From positions 1 through 30,602 of the IMG/VR virus record IMGVR_UViG_3300008218_000032: a stretch of DNA of 30,602 nucleotides; one strand, given 5' to 3'. The translations under genes and the position numbers were made by a program. Below, piece after piece: positions 8,501-17,246 of this stretch. The notes below the pieces were generated by a model that made no database searches, was not told the DNA's origin, and saw only the letters and a list, made by a program, of their open reading frames with translations. The stretch's first letter is position 1. Each line of letters begins with the position of its first letter. The stretch is from a virus.

Positions 8501-11500
8501 GCCGGCTCCCCTTGCGGTAGAGCTGCTCACCGAGCGCCTGAAGGGCTTGATTGATTTCACCAACGCTGGGCAAATCGGTATAGAACAACTCTCTGTAGAA
8601 CTCTGGCGCCCGGATTCGGCGCAGGTTCTTATCCGAGCCCATAGGCCCATTCTTGGCCTCCCAGGCTGTCACGTAGGGCTGCCAGAATGCGGGCAGCGGT
8701 ATGCGCTCTCCGTCGCGTTGCGCGATGAGTCCGGGCAGGTCACTTTCAACACGAGCCTTCAGCTCCTTTGGCCCACTGGAAAGATTCCTGTGGTTAGACG
8801 CTCTGTATTTCGCGAGCTCCCCGGCATTCAGGCGGGAGAGTTGCTCAAGCCCCGACCTCCAGCCATCGAAGACCACCACGTTCCACGAGTATGACTGGGC
8901 TTCCATTGTCATGGCGTCAAAGACTGTCGGCTTGAGTGCGTCCGGGAGGGCTCGCACTGCGTCCCAGGATGCTGCTGTCCCCTTGTTTGTGGTCCTGTTG
9001 GATTCAAACAGTATGTTTGAGAGAGCCTCTGGGATGACTTGGTCTCGGTAGAGAAACATTGCCTTTGACCAGGCATGGAGGGCGCCGGGGATAGTAATCG
9101 CCTTGCCGGTGCCGGGGATTTTCACCCTGTAAGCAGACGGAGCGCCGGTTGTGAACTTTCGCATGACGAGGGATGCGAACTCAATCGGCGCCATCAGCGG
9201 TAAACCTTGCGGTCCTAGGGCCAGCGAGCCAAGCAAATGCGGCAAGAAATCGCTATAGAACTTGGCGGCGATCCGGCGACCCTTCCCGTAGAGCGGGCTG
9301 GGTATTAGTTCCATGTCGCCCTTCTCACCGAACAGGCGTTGCTGAAGGAGCTCTATACCCTCGGTGTGTCGCTTTATGCCATCGTTGACGTGTTTTTGCC
9401 GAGCAGACCACTCCTTCTTGAAGTTCTCAGCATTCTTCCACCCTTCCACTCCCCTCCCGAACCAATTGACAAACATGTTCGAGTCTTTGCTCATTCGCAT
9501 AACGGTCCATTGGATGCCGCTTTTGGGGTCAGTCCACATGAGCCTCAAGGGCTCATTGCCTTTCGGGAAGACGGGCTTCATTTGATCGAGGTACATCCGA
9601 ACGCCGTGGCGTTGGTTGAACACGTATGGCCTGTTTGCCGTGTCTACCTTGACATCGGGGACGCCGCTGGAAAAGTTTGCCAGCTCGGAGACCAGAACAT
9701 GTCGAGCCTCTAGCAGCGCAGAAAGCGTCCGGTGGACAGCTTTGGTGCTGCCTTGCTGAAAGACAACTTCTGCGATGGCATCTGGCTCGCCCATCCGCCT
9801 AAGGTCTCCCACTCTCAGGGAGGGCAAATCGGCCACCTCCAGGGGAGCTCGGCCGCCAGGTCTAAAGAACTGTCCACGGGGCACATACGGAGTTGGCTGG
9901 TAGCCTTCCGGGACTGTGCCGTTTGCAATGGCCTCGGCCAGCAGCTCACCGGACACTAGGACCTTGTTGACAGCGCCCACGTAACTTTTGACTGCCCCCT
10001 TCAGCTTCTTGCCCATGCCATATCCAACAAAGAGTGTTGGCAGGATACCCACTTCCTCGGCAACCTTTTGCATGGTTTCCGGCTGCCCTATAAGCCCCCG
10101 GACGGCCCCGTAGGCCACAAGCGGGCCTGTCGCCACCAAGACATTGGCAGTATCAGCCAGCGACTGGGCAACCTCGTTCGGGCCGTAGGCTGGGTCAGTC
10201 ATCATCAACATATGGCGACCGACTTCCAGCGGGATTATGACCCTGTGGGCTGCAAGGTAGAGCAGTTGCTCTGGGATGGTTTCGTAGGAACGTTCCATCC
10301 AGTCGTCGCTGGGCTTATCCCCTCCGAACATATGCGTTGCCCATCGAAAGTATTCAATGCCGGGGTCTCTGCGGCCACGCAAAATTTCCCCCGTAGTCCA
10401 GTCCTGGTCCCAGACGAATTGTTTGATGCTCTCTTTTACTCCGTCGCCTACCCAGTCCGGCCACATATCAACCATGCCATACATGAATTTGCGCCGCAGA
10501 TCGTTCGCAATGCCCCAGGGCACCTCCACCATGCTCTTACCGAATGTGAACCAGGTCCCGGTCTGCAGTTGGCCCGCCGGATAAACATCCGGGCCAGGGT
10601 CGGTAGCAAGGAATCTCTGCCCCCCCTGCCCAAGGACGTAGTTCAGCCCAACCTCTTCGTATAGTGCTTTGGCGACACCCACCGGGAGCATGAGCGAGCT
10701 ACCCATGAAACGATCGACTTCGTCGCTGTCAGGCATCGGAACCCAGTCTCCTGTGATCATGTGCCTGTGCATGCCCCGCCGGTGCTCTACCTCTTTATAG
10801 GGCGGCCGGTCCTTGTATTCCCGAGCCACCGTGGGCTTGCCGGTCTCTTTATCCACACCGTGGACGGCAGAATAGTCGGGATAGCGGCGATCATACTCCT
10901 CTATGGACAGCTCTATCTTTTTCCCCTTGTCGTTCAGCAAGGGCTTACCATCGGGGTCCACTAAAATGCGCGTGCGCCTGACTGCCATGGCTTTCGCATC
11001 TTGACCGTGCCAAAGAGGCCACCCGGCCAAGACATGCGGCGGGATCTTCGAGTCTTTGGCCTGTAGCAATATTGCTTTCTGCTCCTCTGGTGAGATAACG
11101 GTGCGCCATGCGGATGCAAGCCCCTTGTGGACTATGGGATTCGGTGAAAGTCGCTCGCCAATGCTTATTGAGCTATGGTCGGCGCTCCTCGGCTTCCGGT
11201 ATGGGAATAGCCCGTTGAGGTCGAGTGAATAACCATACATCACATGAGACATGTATTGAGCATCGCCAGTGCCAGGCTCCCAGCCAGCCGCCTCCTGGAT
11301 TTCCGGCATCCACGCCTTCTTCGCTCTCTTGAACTCTTTGTATGGTCCCGGCCGCTTTGACTTTAGATACCCGGTCTTCTTTGCCCAGGCATTTGTACCT
11401 ATCGGCGGATCAACGAGGCTCAGGAGGTTTGCCGCCCGCTCCCCCGGGTTCTTCATCGCAGGGGTGCCAGGCTCAACATAAATAGGGGGGAACCCAAACT

Positions 11501-13286
11501 GGTGTTCGCCCCCGAACCCCGGCTTGGCGGCTCGTCCCAAGTAAAGCCCGTGGCGGTTTACCTCTGGAACGCCTTTATATATCAATCCCCATTCCTTCCT
11601 GCTGTAATTGGCGATTGGCCAGCGGGTTAGCAGCGCATCGACTTTCCAGAAGCCGGGGTGCTTGATGTCTTCTTTCAGCCCAAGCTGAAGCTGCCCTGTT
11701 CGCAGGGTTTTCTTGATCCGGTTCAACTGGTGGATGATTGCGACAACCCCGCCAGATTCCGCATGATCGCCGTCTACCCCCTTGTAGTACTTTGACCGCG
11801 TGGGGTCGAGCATCTTCCTCATATCCAGGATGAGCCTGATGTCCTTACCGTAAAGCTTATTCACCGCTCGACTATCTGAACGCAAGATTTCACCAAGGCT
11901 TTTTACTAGGTGATCGACCTGCGCGCCCACTGTGTCAAACAGCTTCTTGCGAGCTGCCGGATACTGCCCCTGGCTCTTTGCGAGCTCTAAAATCAGTCGG
12001 GCTCGGGGGGAAAGATCTGCCTCGAAGAGCTTTGCTGCAGCATTCTCTGCCTGTGCGCCACCTGGACCCTGCGAGACAACCCGAACCACAGCCGCACGCT
12101 GAAGGCGCGGGTCTTTACTTATCATATCGACATCGACAGGCTGCTCACCCCCACCTTCCCGATAGAACCGCTCCCAGGCATGCTTGGCCCTGATGTGAAG
12201 GTTCAGCTCCGAAAGCACCGAATCCCCGTCAGTTCTGTAGCTCTGGAATGACGTGTCTTTCCCATAGAGGTCATCGAATATGGATATGGCATAATCCACC
12301 GCCTCAGCCACGCCGCCGCGCTCAAGCTCTTCGTGCTCCCCCTGGAACTTCTCCTGAGTGAACTCATACCCGGCCATTGTGGTGTGCATGCCTCCACTTA
12401 GGTAGGGCAGAAGAATATAAGGCGAAGACTCATACGACCCGCTCTCGTAGAGACCCTTCAGGAAGTCCAGCACCACCTCGCCGCCTGGCCTACCGCCAAG
12501 GGGGTTGAACGCCATCCTACCTGGGGTGGTAAAGTCCGGGGTTGGATATAGCCGGTTGCCGAAAGTTACTTTTTCAGGCTTCGGCGTCCAGAACGATGTG
12601 TCCGCCGCCTGCATCTGAGCCGTCCACTCCCACATGCCCACCGCAGGCGCCAGCGGAGCCCTCCTTCCCTGGGACCAGGCAACAACCCCGCCCATGGCCT
12701 GGATGGCTTGGATTGTGAACGGATGATTCGCTCCCCAGCCCTTCCACAGGTAGTCAATGGCCACCTCCGGGAACTTCTGCCTTGTGGAGCCGTTCGGGTT
12801 CCACAGGGCCGGGCTAAGTCGCTCTACGACATCACCCTTATCCCGACCCTCAAAAGGGTAAACCTGCGAGAACGTCTGCTCTCCGGTAGCCGAATCAACC
12901 CCTGACGACACATAGGCTTCATGTACAGCGGGAGTCCCGCTGGCCGTATCTGGCGCCCCGTCTATTACATAAGCCCCCGCAACACTCCCGGCCTCATCCA
13001 GAAAGGGTTGGCTGACAAAGCGCGGCGAATAGCCCTCAATTGGTTCGGGGGGAGGGATGCTCTGCTGCCACTGCTGCTCTTCTTGTGCTGGCGGATAGGG
13101 GAAGTCTTGTTCGGCCATTGGCGGCGCACCGATGGGCTGAACGGGCTCCACCGTGGGATAGGAAACGGGCTCTACCAGCGCAGGGGCAATGGGGGCCAGC
13201 GACTGCGTAACTGCAGGCTGAGTGCCATCCTCAAAGCTATTGAGGTGGCTATTTAGATCAACACCAAACGGATCTGTTCCCGGCAT
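5589..13286 (-). CDS. Giant 2565-residue virion/ejection-type protein with LPD38-like C-terminal region
   Basis: By far the largest gene here. Residues 1-95 are Pro/Gln-rich and probably unstructured. Mostly soluble alpha/beta sequence follows. Around 1035-1092 is a hydrophobic pair (LVATGPLVAYGAVRGLIG and ILPTLFVGYGMG) that could enter membrane. The C-terminal part (about 1950-2260) contains YNLPVAFRNYVTQWLYHGP, FNDQLYRAAKFF and VTPFMRYGVQAARGLKRN. From memory of the family this resembles the large polyvalent protein-associated domain LPD38 of very large phage and mobile-element proteins; that match is unverified. It begins directly after the TAG of the 777-residue gene, with GAGGA before the ATG. 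Following two other long proteins and the tail genes, it occupies the place of T7 gp16, suggesting a protein carried in the head and injected with DNA. I see no HExxH protease, lytic transglycosylase or RNA polymerase motifs. Confidence 0.9.
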   Translation of the reverse strand: MPGTDPFGVDLNSHLNSFEDGTQPAVTQSLAPIAPALVEPVSYPTVEPVQPIGAPPMAEQDFPYPPAQEEQQWQQSIPPPEPIEGYSPRFVSQPFLDEAGSVAGAYVIDGAPDTASGTPAVHEAYVSSGVDSATGEQTFSQVYPFEGRDKGDVVERLSPALWNPNGSTRQKFPEVAIDYLWKGWGANHPFTIQAIQAMGGVVAWSQGRRAPLAPAVGMWEWTAQMQAADTSFWTPKPEKVTFGNRLYPTPDFTTPGRMAFNPLGGRPGGEVVLDFLKGLYESGSYESSPYILLPYLSGGMHTTMAGYEFTQEKFQGEHEELERGGVAEAVDYAISIFDDLYGKDTSFQSYRTDGDSVLSELNLHIRAKHAWERFYREGGGEQPVDVDMISKDPRLQRAAVVRVVSQGPGGAQAENAAAKLFEADLSPRARLILELAKSQGQYPAARKKLFDTVGAQVDHLVKSLGEILRSDSRAVNKLYGKDIRLILDMRKMLDPTRSKYYKGVDGDHAESGGVVAIIHQLNRIKKTLRTGQLQLGLKEDIKHPGFWKVDALLTRWPIANYSRKEWGLIYKGVPEVNRHGLYLGRAAKPGFGGEHQFGFPPIYVEPGTPAMKNPGERAANLLSLVDPPIGTNAWAKKTGYLKSKRPGPYKEFKRAKKAWMPEIQEAAGWEPGTGDAQYMSHVMYGYSLDLNGLFPYRKPRSADHSSISIGERLSPNPIVHKGLASAWRTVISPEEQKAILLQAKDSKIPPHVLAGWPLWHGQDAKAMAVRRTRILVDPDGKPLLNDKGKKIELSIEEYDRRYPDYSAVHGVDKETGKPTVAREYKDRPPYKEVEHRRGMHRHMITGDWVPMPDSDEVDRFMGSSLMLPVGVAKALYEEVGLNYVLGQGGQRFLATDPGPDVYPAGQLQTGTWFTFGKSMVEVPWGIANDLRRKFMYGMVDMWPDWVGDGVKESIKQFVWDQDWTTGEILRGRRDPGIEYFRWATHMFGGDKPSDDWMERSYETIPEQLLYLAAHRVIIPLEVGRHMLMMTDPAYGPNEVAQSLADTANVLVATGPLVAYGAVRGLIGQPETMQKVAEEVGILPTLFVGYGMGKKLKGAVKSYVGAVNKVLVSGELLAEAIANGTVPEGYQPTPYVPRGQFFRPGGRAPLEVADLPSLRVGDLRRMGEPDAIAEVVFQQGSTKAVHRTLSALLEARHVLVSELANFSSGVPDVKVDTANRPYVFNQRHGVRMYLDQMKPVFPKGNEPLRLMWTDPKSGIQWTVMRMSKDSNMFVNWFGRGVEGWKNAENFKKEWSARQKHVNDGIKRHTEGIELLQQRLFGEKGDMELIPSPLYGKGRRIAAKFYSDFLPHLLGSLALGPQGLPLMAPIEFASLVMRKFTTGAPSAYRVKIPGTGKAITIPGALHAWSKAMFLYRDQVIPEALSNILFESNRTTNKGTAASWDAVRALPDALKPTVFDAMTMEAQSYSWNVVVFDGWRSGLEQLSRLNAGELAKYRASNHRNLSSGPKELKARVESDLPGLIAQRDGERIPLPAFWQPYVTAWEAKNGPMGSDKNLRRIRAPEFYRELFYTDLPSVGEINQALQALGEQLYRKGSRREHYEGERKKKFRLTPKQETTVRETYPHVTGREKVTYDAKGKPIKIDVPKPDIEVMPALDPSRIKTYSDSLSPGKIGVRTSSEYTGPVVPVVHDAVSGYRYNPLHKRYEVDSNFRTVASEFSPLLLRHVEQVVDFLNRDVSARPLADRFQMVHDGVVAEGLADNPANLTNYAMPQSYDRTVQLRNRILELTRDLKEGRIDTKEYFALLRSERNGAAQDIAAHAKAAGQMMPNWDKRMGIPKEISKIERGLITDPVSFDRMMVADLASLENLVNRHKAFRQIMKQFPGVWREASFFPDAKSARAAGYEIMPDMKYPGTTINVFGGLAGKYVRGDIQRIWVWEHKFNEYARKLLPKTVVWWKRLRTVYNLPVAFRNYVTQWLYHGPMYGVNPMTKEGQHYLGLARQAMANPHSPMGKLLLESQTLSGDFSRTDLMVNARVSFYDIIYGKNFSDTRRIFTNMHTFPYHLMSRISKRNKGALALHAVMSDLPNAIYGFNDQLYRAAKFFKSYMPDHHRGGKTRTDMFQASLDGREISQNYAHAPMAVNFLSSPYPSRLSTAHFLSPVGVVTPFMRYGVQAARGLKRNLDNPVQAVTIAAMMNTWDYLTALSVSQAGVSEDEWRAIRSNSPMSWRLRYMATPWTIKAKFGASGAPEDVWWTGVNVGWLQPFTLKSFLGQRGDEDDVGLASLLLEAATGFTFDPQDNWMPGQISRALQWLTEKSPRTRRELSKRYFDGDEITLGRVLLHIGKEQAVPPTITRVMDIWGENIPGMAKWAKTAGMTLEPQGMQRSALVDVRHNFNKMHVAKEDADDETAKQFGLPRLPAYSIMDEKSHEPMFEGSPHTWGEVAASRRLRSQQHIAEALKGYYADMEGLSNTITAGQTREPGPEMMYYIDAFDKLKPLADAGWIVKSDDATDAEPGLYLTSARLAVGGFLAYLREWVGKAGFEDILREIDPKFQTEEVYFGGRIEVEEP

Positions 13287-15620
13287 CTATGTCCTCAGCT
13301 TGTCCGCATAAGCCAAAAGTGCGCGCCGCTTCTTAGAGGCCGGCCAGCCCTGCTGTCGAATCAGACTCGCTGCCCGAGCCAATCGACCCTTTGGAGCCTC
13401 CTGTGTGCCTGCCTTGCCCCATTGGGTGCCCATCACTCCCTTAAGTTCCTGTATCCACTGGTAGACCTTTCTGCCCTCTACCCCGAAATGCTGATCGAAC
13501 TGCTGCTGGGTCCAATTCATATACTTCTTAAATCTGGAGTCGATGCGTTTGATAAGCGCGGCCCGCCCCTTTATGTTTTTCCTCTCAAATCGCTTCCCAA
13601 TGCCAGGCTGCTTCTGTAGCCATGCCTCATTCGGCGTGTAGCCCGCGCCCTTGAGATCTTTGATCTCCTTCGGTAACTTATGCTTGTCAAAGCTCCCATC
13701 GGTGGACCACCTCCATCCGGTCAAACCACCGCCCCTCAGCTTACTGCCAATTACCTTCTTGCCCCCTATAGTCAGTTCAATTCTGCCTGCCTTAATCATC
13801 GCCTTGGCGTGCTTTTCGAGTTTGTCGGTATAATCCTGGCCTTTGCTGTAGAACCCCAGTTTCTTCTTAATGTTGTCGTAGTCGACCTTCACCCTAGCAA
13901 AGCTCCTTGCAGGCGTTGCCGGCTTGAAGTTTCGGTATCGACGGTATGCCGCACGATACTTCCTCTTGCTCGAAGCGGCTTTGGCTTTCTTCTTAGGCAG
14001 CCTGGCCAGTTCATCAAGCAGAGGGCCGTCCTTGGGGTTGTATTGCGGAGAGCTTTTGTATGCCTGCAGATTCGGCAATCCGGCACCCTTCGGTCCGAAT
14101 GCCACCGTGCCCTTGATGGTCGCTTTTGGCGGACTAAACAGCTTGTAGCCCGCATAGGCCTCTTTGTAGGGGCTTTTCTGGACTTTGGTCTGCGCCTGAG
14201 CTTTGGGCAGCCCCGCAAGTTCATTTAGCAGCGCCACGTCCCCCGGCGGAAGGCTTTTATTCTTGTAATACCCCTGAAGGTTTCGCATCCCCGTCCCTTC
14301 CGGTCCGAGTAATACAGGCTTCACCGGGCGCTGTTTCATTCGAGAGAACTTCAGGGCATCCTCGATGATTGGGCCATACACCGAATCTTTCTTCAGGGCA
14401 TTTACCCTTGCGTTAGCATCCCTTGTCTCCATGTGTATAATCGAACTAATCACCTTATATTTCTGATCAGCCTGGTTGAACCCGTGCTTCGTAGCCGCCC
14501 TATCTACGCCGTTAGCCCACTGCCCAGCGTTAATCCCTTTAAGCCCATACTTCTTTGCCCTGTTCCTGACCGCCGCAGAGATCCGCGCTGCCTTGATAGT
14601 CGCCTTTCCGCGTTCTGTGGCCTGCCTCTCCATGATGTAGTAGTAGTTGACCCACAGATCCTCATGCACCTTCATCTCTTGCTTGGTTAGAGATCTCCGG
14701 TATGCAAAGTCCCCGGTTGCCTTATAGCTCGCCTTTTGAGCCGGGGTTACCAAGAGACCCTTGAGTTCCGCCTCGGACACCAGCCCGCTTACCAAGTCGT
14801 CAGCATAAGATCGCATTGCCTTAACATTGGCCCGAGAATAGTCCCTGATGGGTTTCCCGTTGGCGTGTGTAGCCGTATGGTCCCAGTCCTTAACAAGTGC
14901 CGCGACACCCCGCCTCAACGTGCTCTTGGCGGCGGCAGCCTGGAGTTGCTCCTTCTCTCGCTGGCGCCCCGCCGCTGCCTGACCAGACTTCCACTGTTCC
15001 AGCAGTAGCCGCTTTCTCGGGCTCAAGTCTTTATAGTGCTCAGGCTGTGTCCCCCAGCCAGGCGGCGGTTTCACCGGAGCGCCCACGGGCGCGCCCTTGA
15101 TCCTCTCTTGCAGTCCGCGTAGCGTTGGCTTTCGCACCGGAGGGGCGGGCGGTGGTGGTGCAGTTGGGCCTCCCACGGGCGCACCCGCAGGCGGGGCCGT
15201 TGGTCCCCCAGCAACTTGCGTAGGTATTGGTCCTGGGCCTGGGGCGGCTTTCGTATCCTGGATAACATCTTGCCGCATTTGCTCAAAACGCTGCCGCGCC
15301 CTGTTGAAGTCTTCCACCTCGGACGGCACTGCGGGCTGCTGACCGATAGCCTCCCCAACGCCAACACCTCGCTCCCCCGCTTTGTAGGCTCGCTCAGTGG
15401 CGACTGCCATTGACTCTTCTGGCGCCACCTGGGGGATAAACTTTAGTGCCACTTGTGAGCCAAACTGCAAAAGTGGATCTGTAAAGGTCCTCATTTTGTT
15501 CCAGGAGAGCTGCTCTTGCGCGAGAGCATTCGCCGCCTCCTGCTGCATTCTTTGCGCTGCCATTTGGCGAGCCTGGCCGTACCAGCCCTGGCCTATGTGT
15601 GTGGGTGGTCTGTAAGGCAT
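13287..15620 (-). CDS. Large basic internal-virion-type protein with tandem 70-residue repeat
   Basis: A 777-residue Lys/Arg-rich protein. The N-terminus is helical and Gln/Ala-rich (QARQMAAQRMQQEAANALAQ). A Pro/Gly/Ala linker follows (about 128-190, runs such as GGPTAPPPPAPP). The middle is long, charged and helical. Two copies of a roughly 70-residue module lie at about 435-572, and a basic C-terminal domain contains GRKVYQWIQELKGVMG. No catalytic motif is evident. A near-perfect TAGGAGGAAAAA precedes the ATG. Its size and its position between the 537- and 2565-residue genes match T7 gp15 in an ejection-protein trio; this is an analogy from gene order, not detectable homology. The basic charge could reflect packing against DNA inside the capsid. 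Confidence 0.88.
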   Translation of the reverse strand: MPYRPPTHIGQGWYGQARQMAAQRMQQEAANALAQEQLSWNKMRTFTDPLLQFGSQVALKFIPQVAPEESMAVATERAYKAGERGVGVGEAIGQQPAVPSEVEDFNRARQRFEQMRQDVIQDTKAAPGPGPIPTQVAGGPTAPPAGAPVGGPTAPPPPAPPVRKPTLRGLQERIKGAPVGAPVKPPPGWGTQPEHYKDLSPRKRLLLEQWKSGQAAAGRQREKEQLQAAAAKSTLRRGVAALVKDWDHTATHANGKPIRDYSRANVKAMRSYADDLVSGLVSEAELKGLLVTPAQKASYKATGDFAYRRSLTKQEMKVHEDLWVNYYYIMERQATERGKATIKAARISAAVRNRAKKYGLKGINAGQWANGVDRAATKHGFNQADQKYKVISSIIHMETRDANARVNALKKDSVYGPIIEDALKFSRMKQRPVKPVLLGPEGTGMRNLQGYYKNKSLPPGDVALLNELAGLPKAQAQTKVQKSPYKEAYAGYKLFSPPKATIKGTVAFGPKGAGLPNLQAYKSSPQYNPKDGPLLDELARLPKKKAKAASSKRKYRAAYRRYRNFKPATPARSFARVKVDYDNIKKKLGFYSKGQDYTDKLEKHAKAMIKAGRIELTIGGKKVIGSKLRGGGLTGWRWSTDGSFDKHKLPKEIKDLKGAGYTPNEAWLQKQPGIGKRFERKNIKGRAALIKRIDSRFKKYMNWTQQQFDQHFGVEGRKVYQWIQELKGVMGTQWGKAGTQEAPKGRLARAASLIRQQGWPASKKRRALLAYADKLRT
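13905..14318 (-). repeat. Coding tandem repeat: two divergent copies of a ~70-residue module
   Basis: Inside the 777-residue protein, residues about 435-503 and 505-572 align end to end. Shared landmarks are GPEGTGMRNLQGY versus GPKGAGLPNLQAY, then ALLNELAGLPK versus PLLDELARLPK, then PYKEAYAGYKLFSPPKA versus KYRAAYRRYRNFKPAT. The period measured between the two GP dipeptides (439 and 509) is 70 residues, or 210 bases. The copies have diverged well beyond DNA-level identity, so this is an old protein duplication rather than a recent slippage product. Confidence 0.8.
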
Positions 15621-15629
15621 TTTTTCCTC

Positions 15630-17243
15630 CTAATATGGTGGTTTTCCGGTCACAGGGTACTTCACGTAATCCTTACCGCCTGCATACTTATAGTGTTGGC
15701 CGGTGCCACCCGGCTCCATGTGGTATTTGTACATGTCATCCAGCTCTTTCCGGTCTTCCCCGCTCAACTTATCCTTCCATGCGTCCCAGAAACTCCAGAA
15801 AACCCCGCCTTCGTCATCCTTCTTTGCTGCGCCACCCGCATGCGGATCCCAAGCGTCCCCGAATTTCGAGTACCTGTGCCACCACATTGCCTTCTTCCAT
15901 TCAGGCATCATCTCCCACACATCATCACCGTGCTCCCAAGTTGGAGGCGCCATGGGCGGCGGAGGACCTGTAAAGTCGTACTCCATCTTGCCGTCTTTAC
16001 CTTTTCTGAAGTACTGGGCGGCTTCATCGTAGGTCATTTCAGAATTGTCCATGATGTGTTCAATAGCCTGGGCCGACTTTCCACCCCAGCCCTCACCGCC
16101 AGCCTGGTACGCCACATCTTGCCGCATAGCAAAGCCCTCGGTCTTACTTCCGACCCCCTCTTCCATGGCGAACATCTCTTTCTCAAGCTCTGCCCTCTTA
16201 TCTTGCAGCGCCATGACAGTCTCAGCGTTGAGCTTGGCGCCGTACATCTGAAGCATCCGGTCAATATAGGCAATCTTCTCCTGGACGGCTATCTTGGCAT
16301 TCTCAACGAAGAGTTTCTTCAGCTCTTGAGCCGCTCCCGCTCCCGCTCGCCCGAACCCCCTGGCTAGAAGTCCACCCGCTCCCGCACGTCCACTCCAGGC
16401 CATCTCTTCGGCAATCTGGGTGAATTGGTCATACATCTGGGAGGTGATGACATCTTTCGCTTGCTGGAGCTCTTCCTCGCTCATCCCGTAGCCCTCATGG
16501 CCACGTTTCTCAAGCATGGCCAGAGCCTCGGCCTGGATGTCCTGAGATGCAACCTCTCCACCGCCGGGGATTAGTTCTTTATATGTCCCCGTCTTTGGAT
16601 CGTAATACTGACCAGGCTGCGCCCATTTCTGATAGAACTCTGGGGAAGTGACACCGGCGAGCTTTTCCTCAGTCGTAACCGGAGGCTTCTCAAGCTGCAG
16701 GTCGGCTGCCCCAGGCGCCTGCTGAGGCATGCCCATCACACCCGGATCTGGCGGGCCATAATCTACCCCCGTTGGGGCAGGCGTAGCACCCGGCGCCCCA
16801 CTACCCATCCCTAACGGCTGATATACCTGCTCGCCCCTTGGCGGCGGCGGGGCCGCTGGTAATGGCACTGCAGGCCCTCTGGGCTGGGTCGGGGGAATAG
16901 CTGGCGCAGTGGGTTGCAGCATTCTTGTCGCTGCCTGGCTGGCCATCTGTTGCCTCGGCTGGCCTGCCCCGCTTGCTCCCAGTGCTGTCTTCATTGGCGG
17001 CTGTTGGATCGCACCCATGGTTCTGGGCGGTGTCTGCGGTACAGGCGGAGCTCCTGTTCGCGGCGCTTTCGCCCTGGCCATTGCCGCATCCCTCAGAGCA
17101 GAGCCTGCCACGCGCATAGGAGCGCCAGGAGGCTGGGCCGCCTGAGAATAAGACGATGACGGCGGCTTTACGCTCGCCCCCAACGTAGCCTGCCCCTTCG
17201 GGATAGTTGGATTCTTGTATCGTTTCTTGTCTAAGTAAGGCAT
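15630..17243 (-). CDS. Pro-rich and coiled-coil internal-virion-type protein
   Basis: A 537-residue protein. The first 200 residues or so are low-complexity Pro/Ala/Gly/Gln, with runs such as PAAPPPPRG. A helical central region follows, rich in Ala, Glu and Gln (about 230-370, for example EELQQAKDVITSQMYDQF). Within it a Gly/Ala-rich stretch GRAGAGGLLARGFGRAGAGA could be membrane-active. The C-terminal 150 residues are Trp- and Asp-rich (WEMMPEWKKAMWWHRYSK). The start codon has GGAG upstream and lies just after the preceding gene's stop. First of three consecutive long proteins, it is placed like T7 gp14. I do not recognise a family; the virion role is inferred from neighbours and composition. 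Confidence 0.86.
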   Translation of the reverse strand: MPYLDKKRYKNPTIPKGQATLGASVKPPSSSYSQAAQPPGAPMRVAGSALRDAAMARAKAPRTGAPPVPQTPPRTMGAIQQPPMKTALGASGAGQPRQQMASQAATRMLQPTAPAIPPTQPRGPAVPLPAAPPPPRGEQVYQPLGMGSGAPGATPAPTGVDYGPPDPGVMGMPQQAPGAADLQLEKPPVTTEEKLAGVTSPEFYQKWAQPGQYYDPKTGTYKELIPGGGEVASQDIQAEALAMLEKRGHEGYGMSEEELQQAKDVITSQMYDQFTQIAEEMAWSGRAGAGGLLARGFGRAGAGAAQELKKLFVENAKIAVQEKIAYIDRMLQMYGAKLNAETVMALQDKRAELEKEMFAMEEGVGSKTEGFAMRQDVAYQAGGEGWGGKSAQAIEHIMDNSEMTYDEAAQYFRKGKDGKMEYDFTGPPPPMAPPTWEHGDDVWEMMPEWKKAMWWHRYSKFGDAWDPHAGGAAKKDDEGGVFWSFWDAWKDKLSGEDRKELDDMYKYHMEPGGTGQHYKYAGGKDYVKYPVTGKPPY

Positions 17244-17246
17244 CTA

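Noticed and set aside
5589-13286. N4-like virion RNA polymerase
   Set aside because: The size and position suggested it, but I could not find the T7-family polymerase motifs (the R-x3-K-x7-YG helix or an HDS-type motif).
5589-13286. Lytic transglycosylase or zinc protease domain in the giant protein
   Set aside because: No Glu-Ser transglycosylase signature and no HExxH motif visible on reading.
15516-16367. 283-residue plus-strand open frame
   Set aside because: Antisense to two well-supported long genes; composition is Leu/Pro/His/Arg-rich as expected from a shadow frame.
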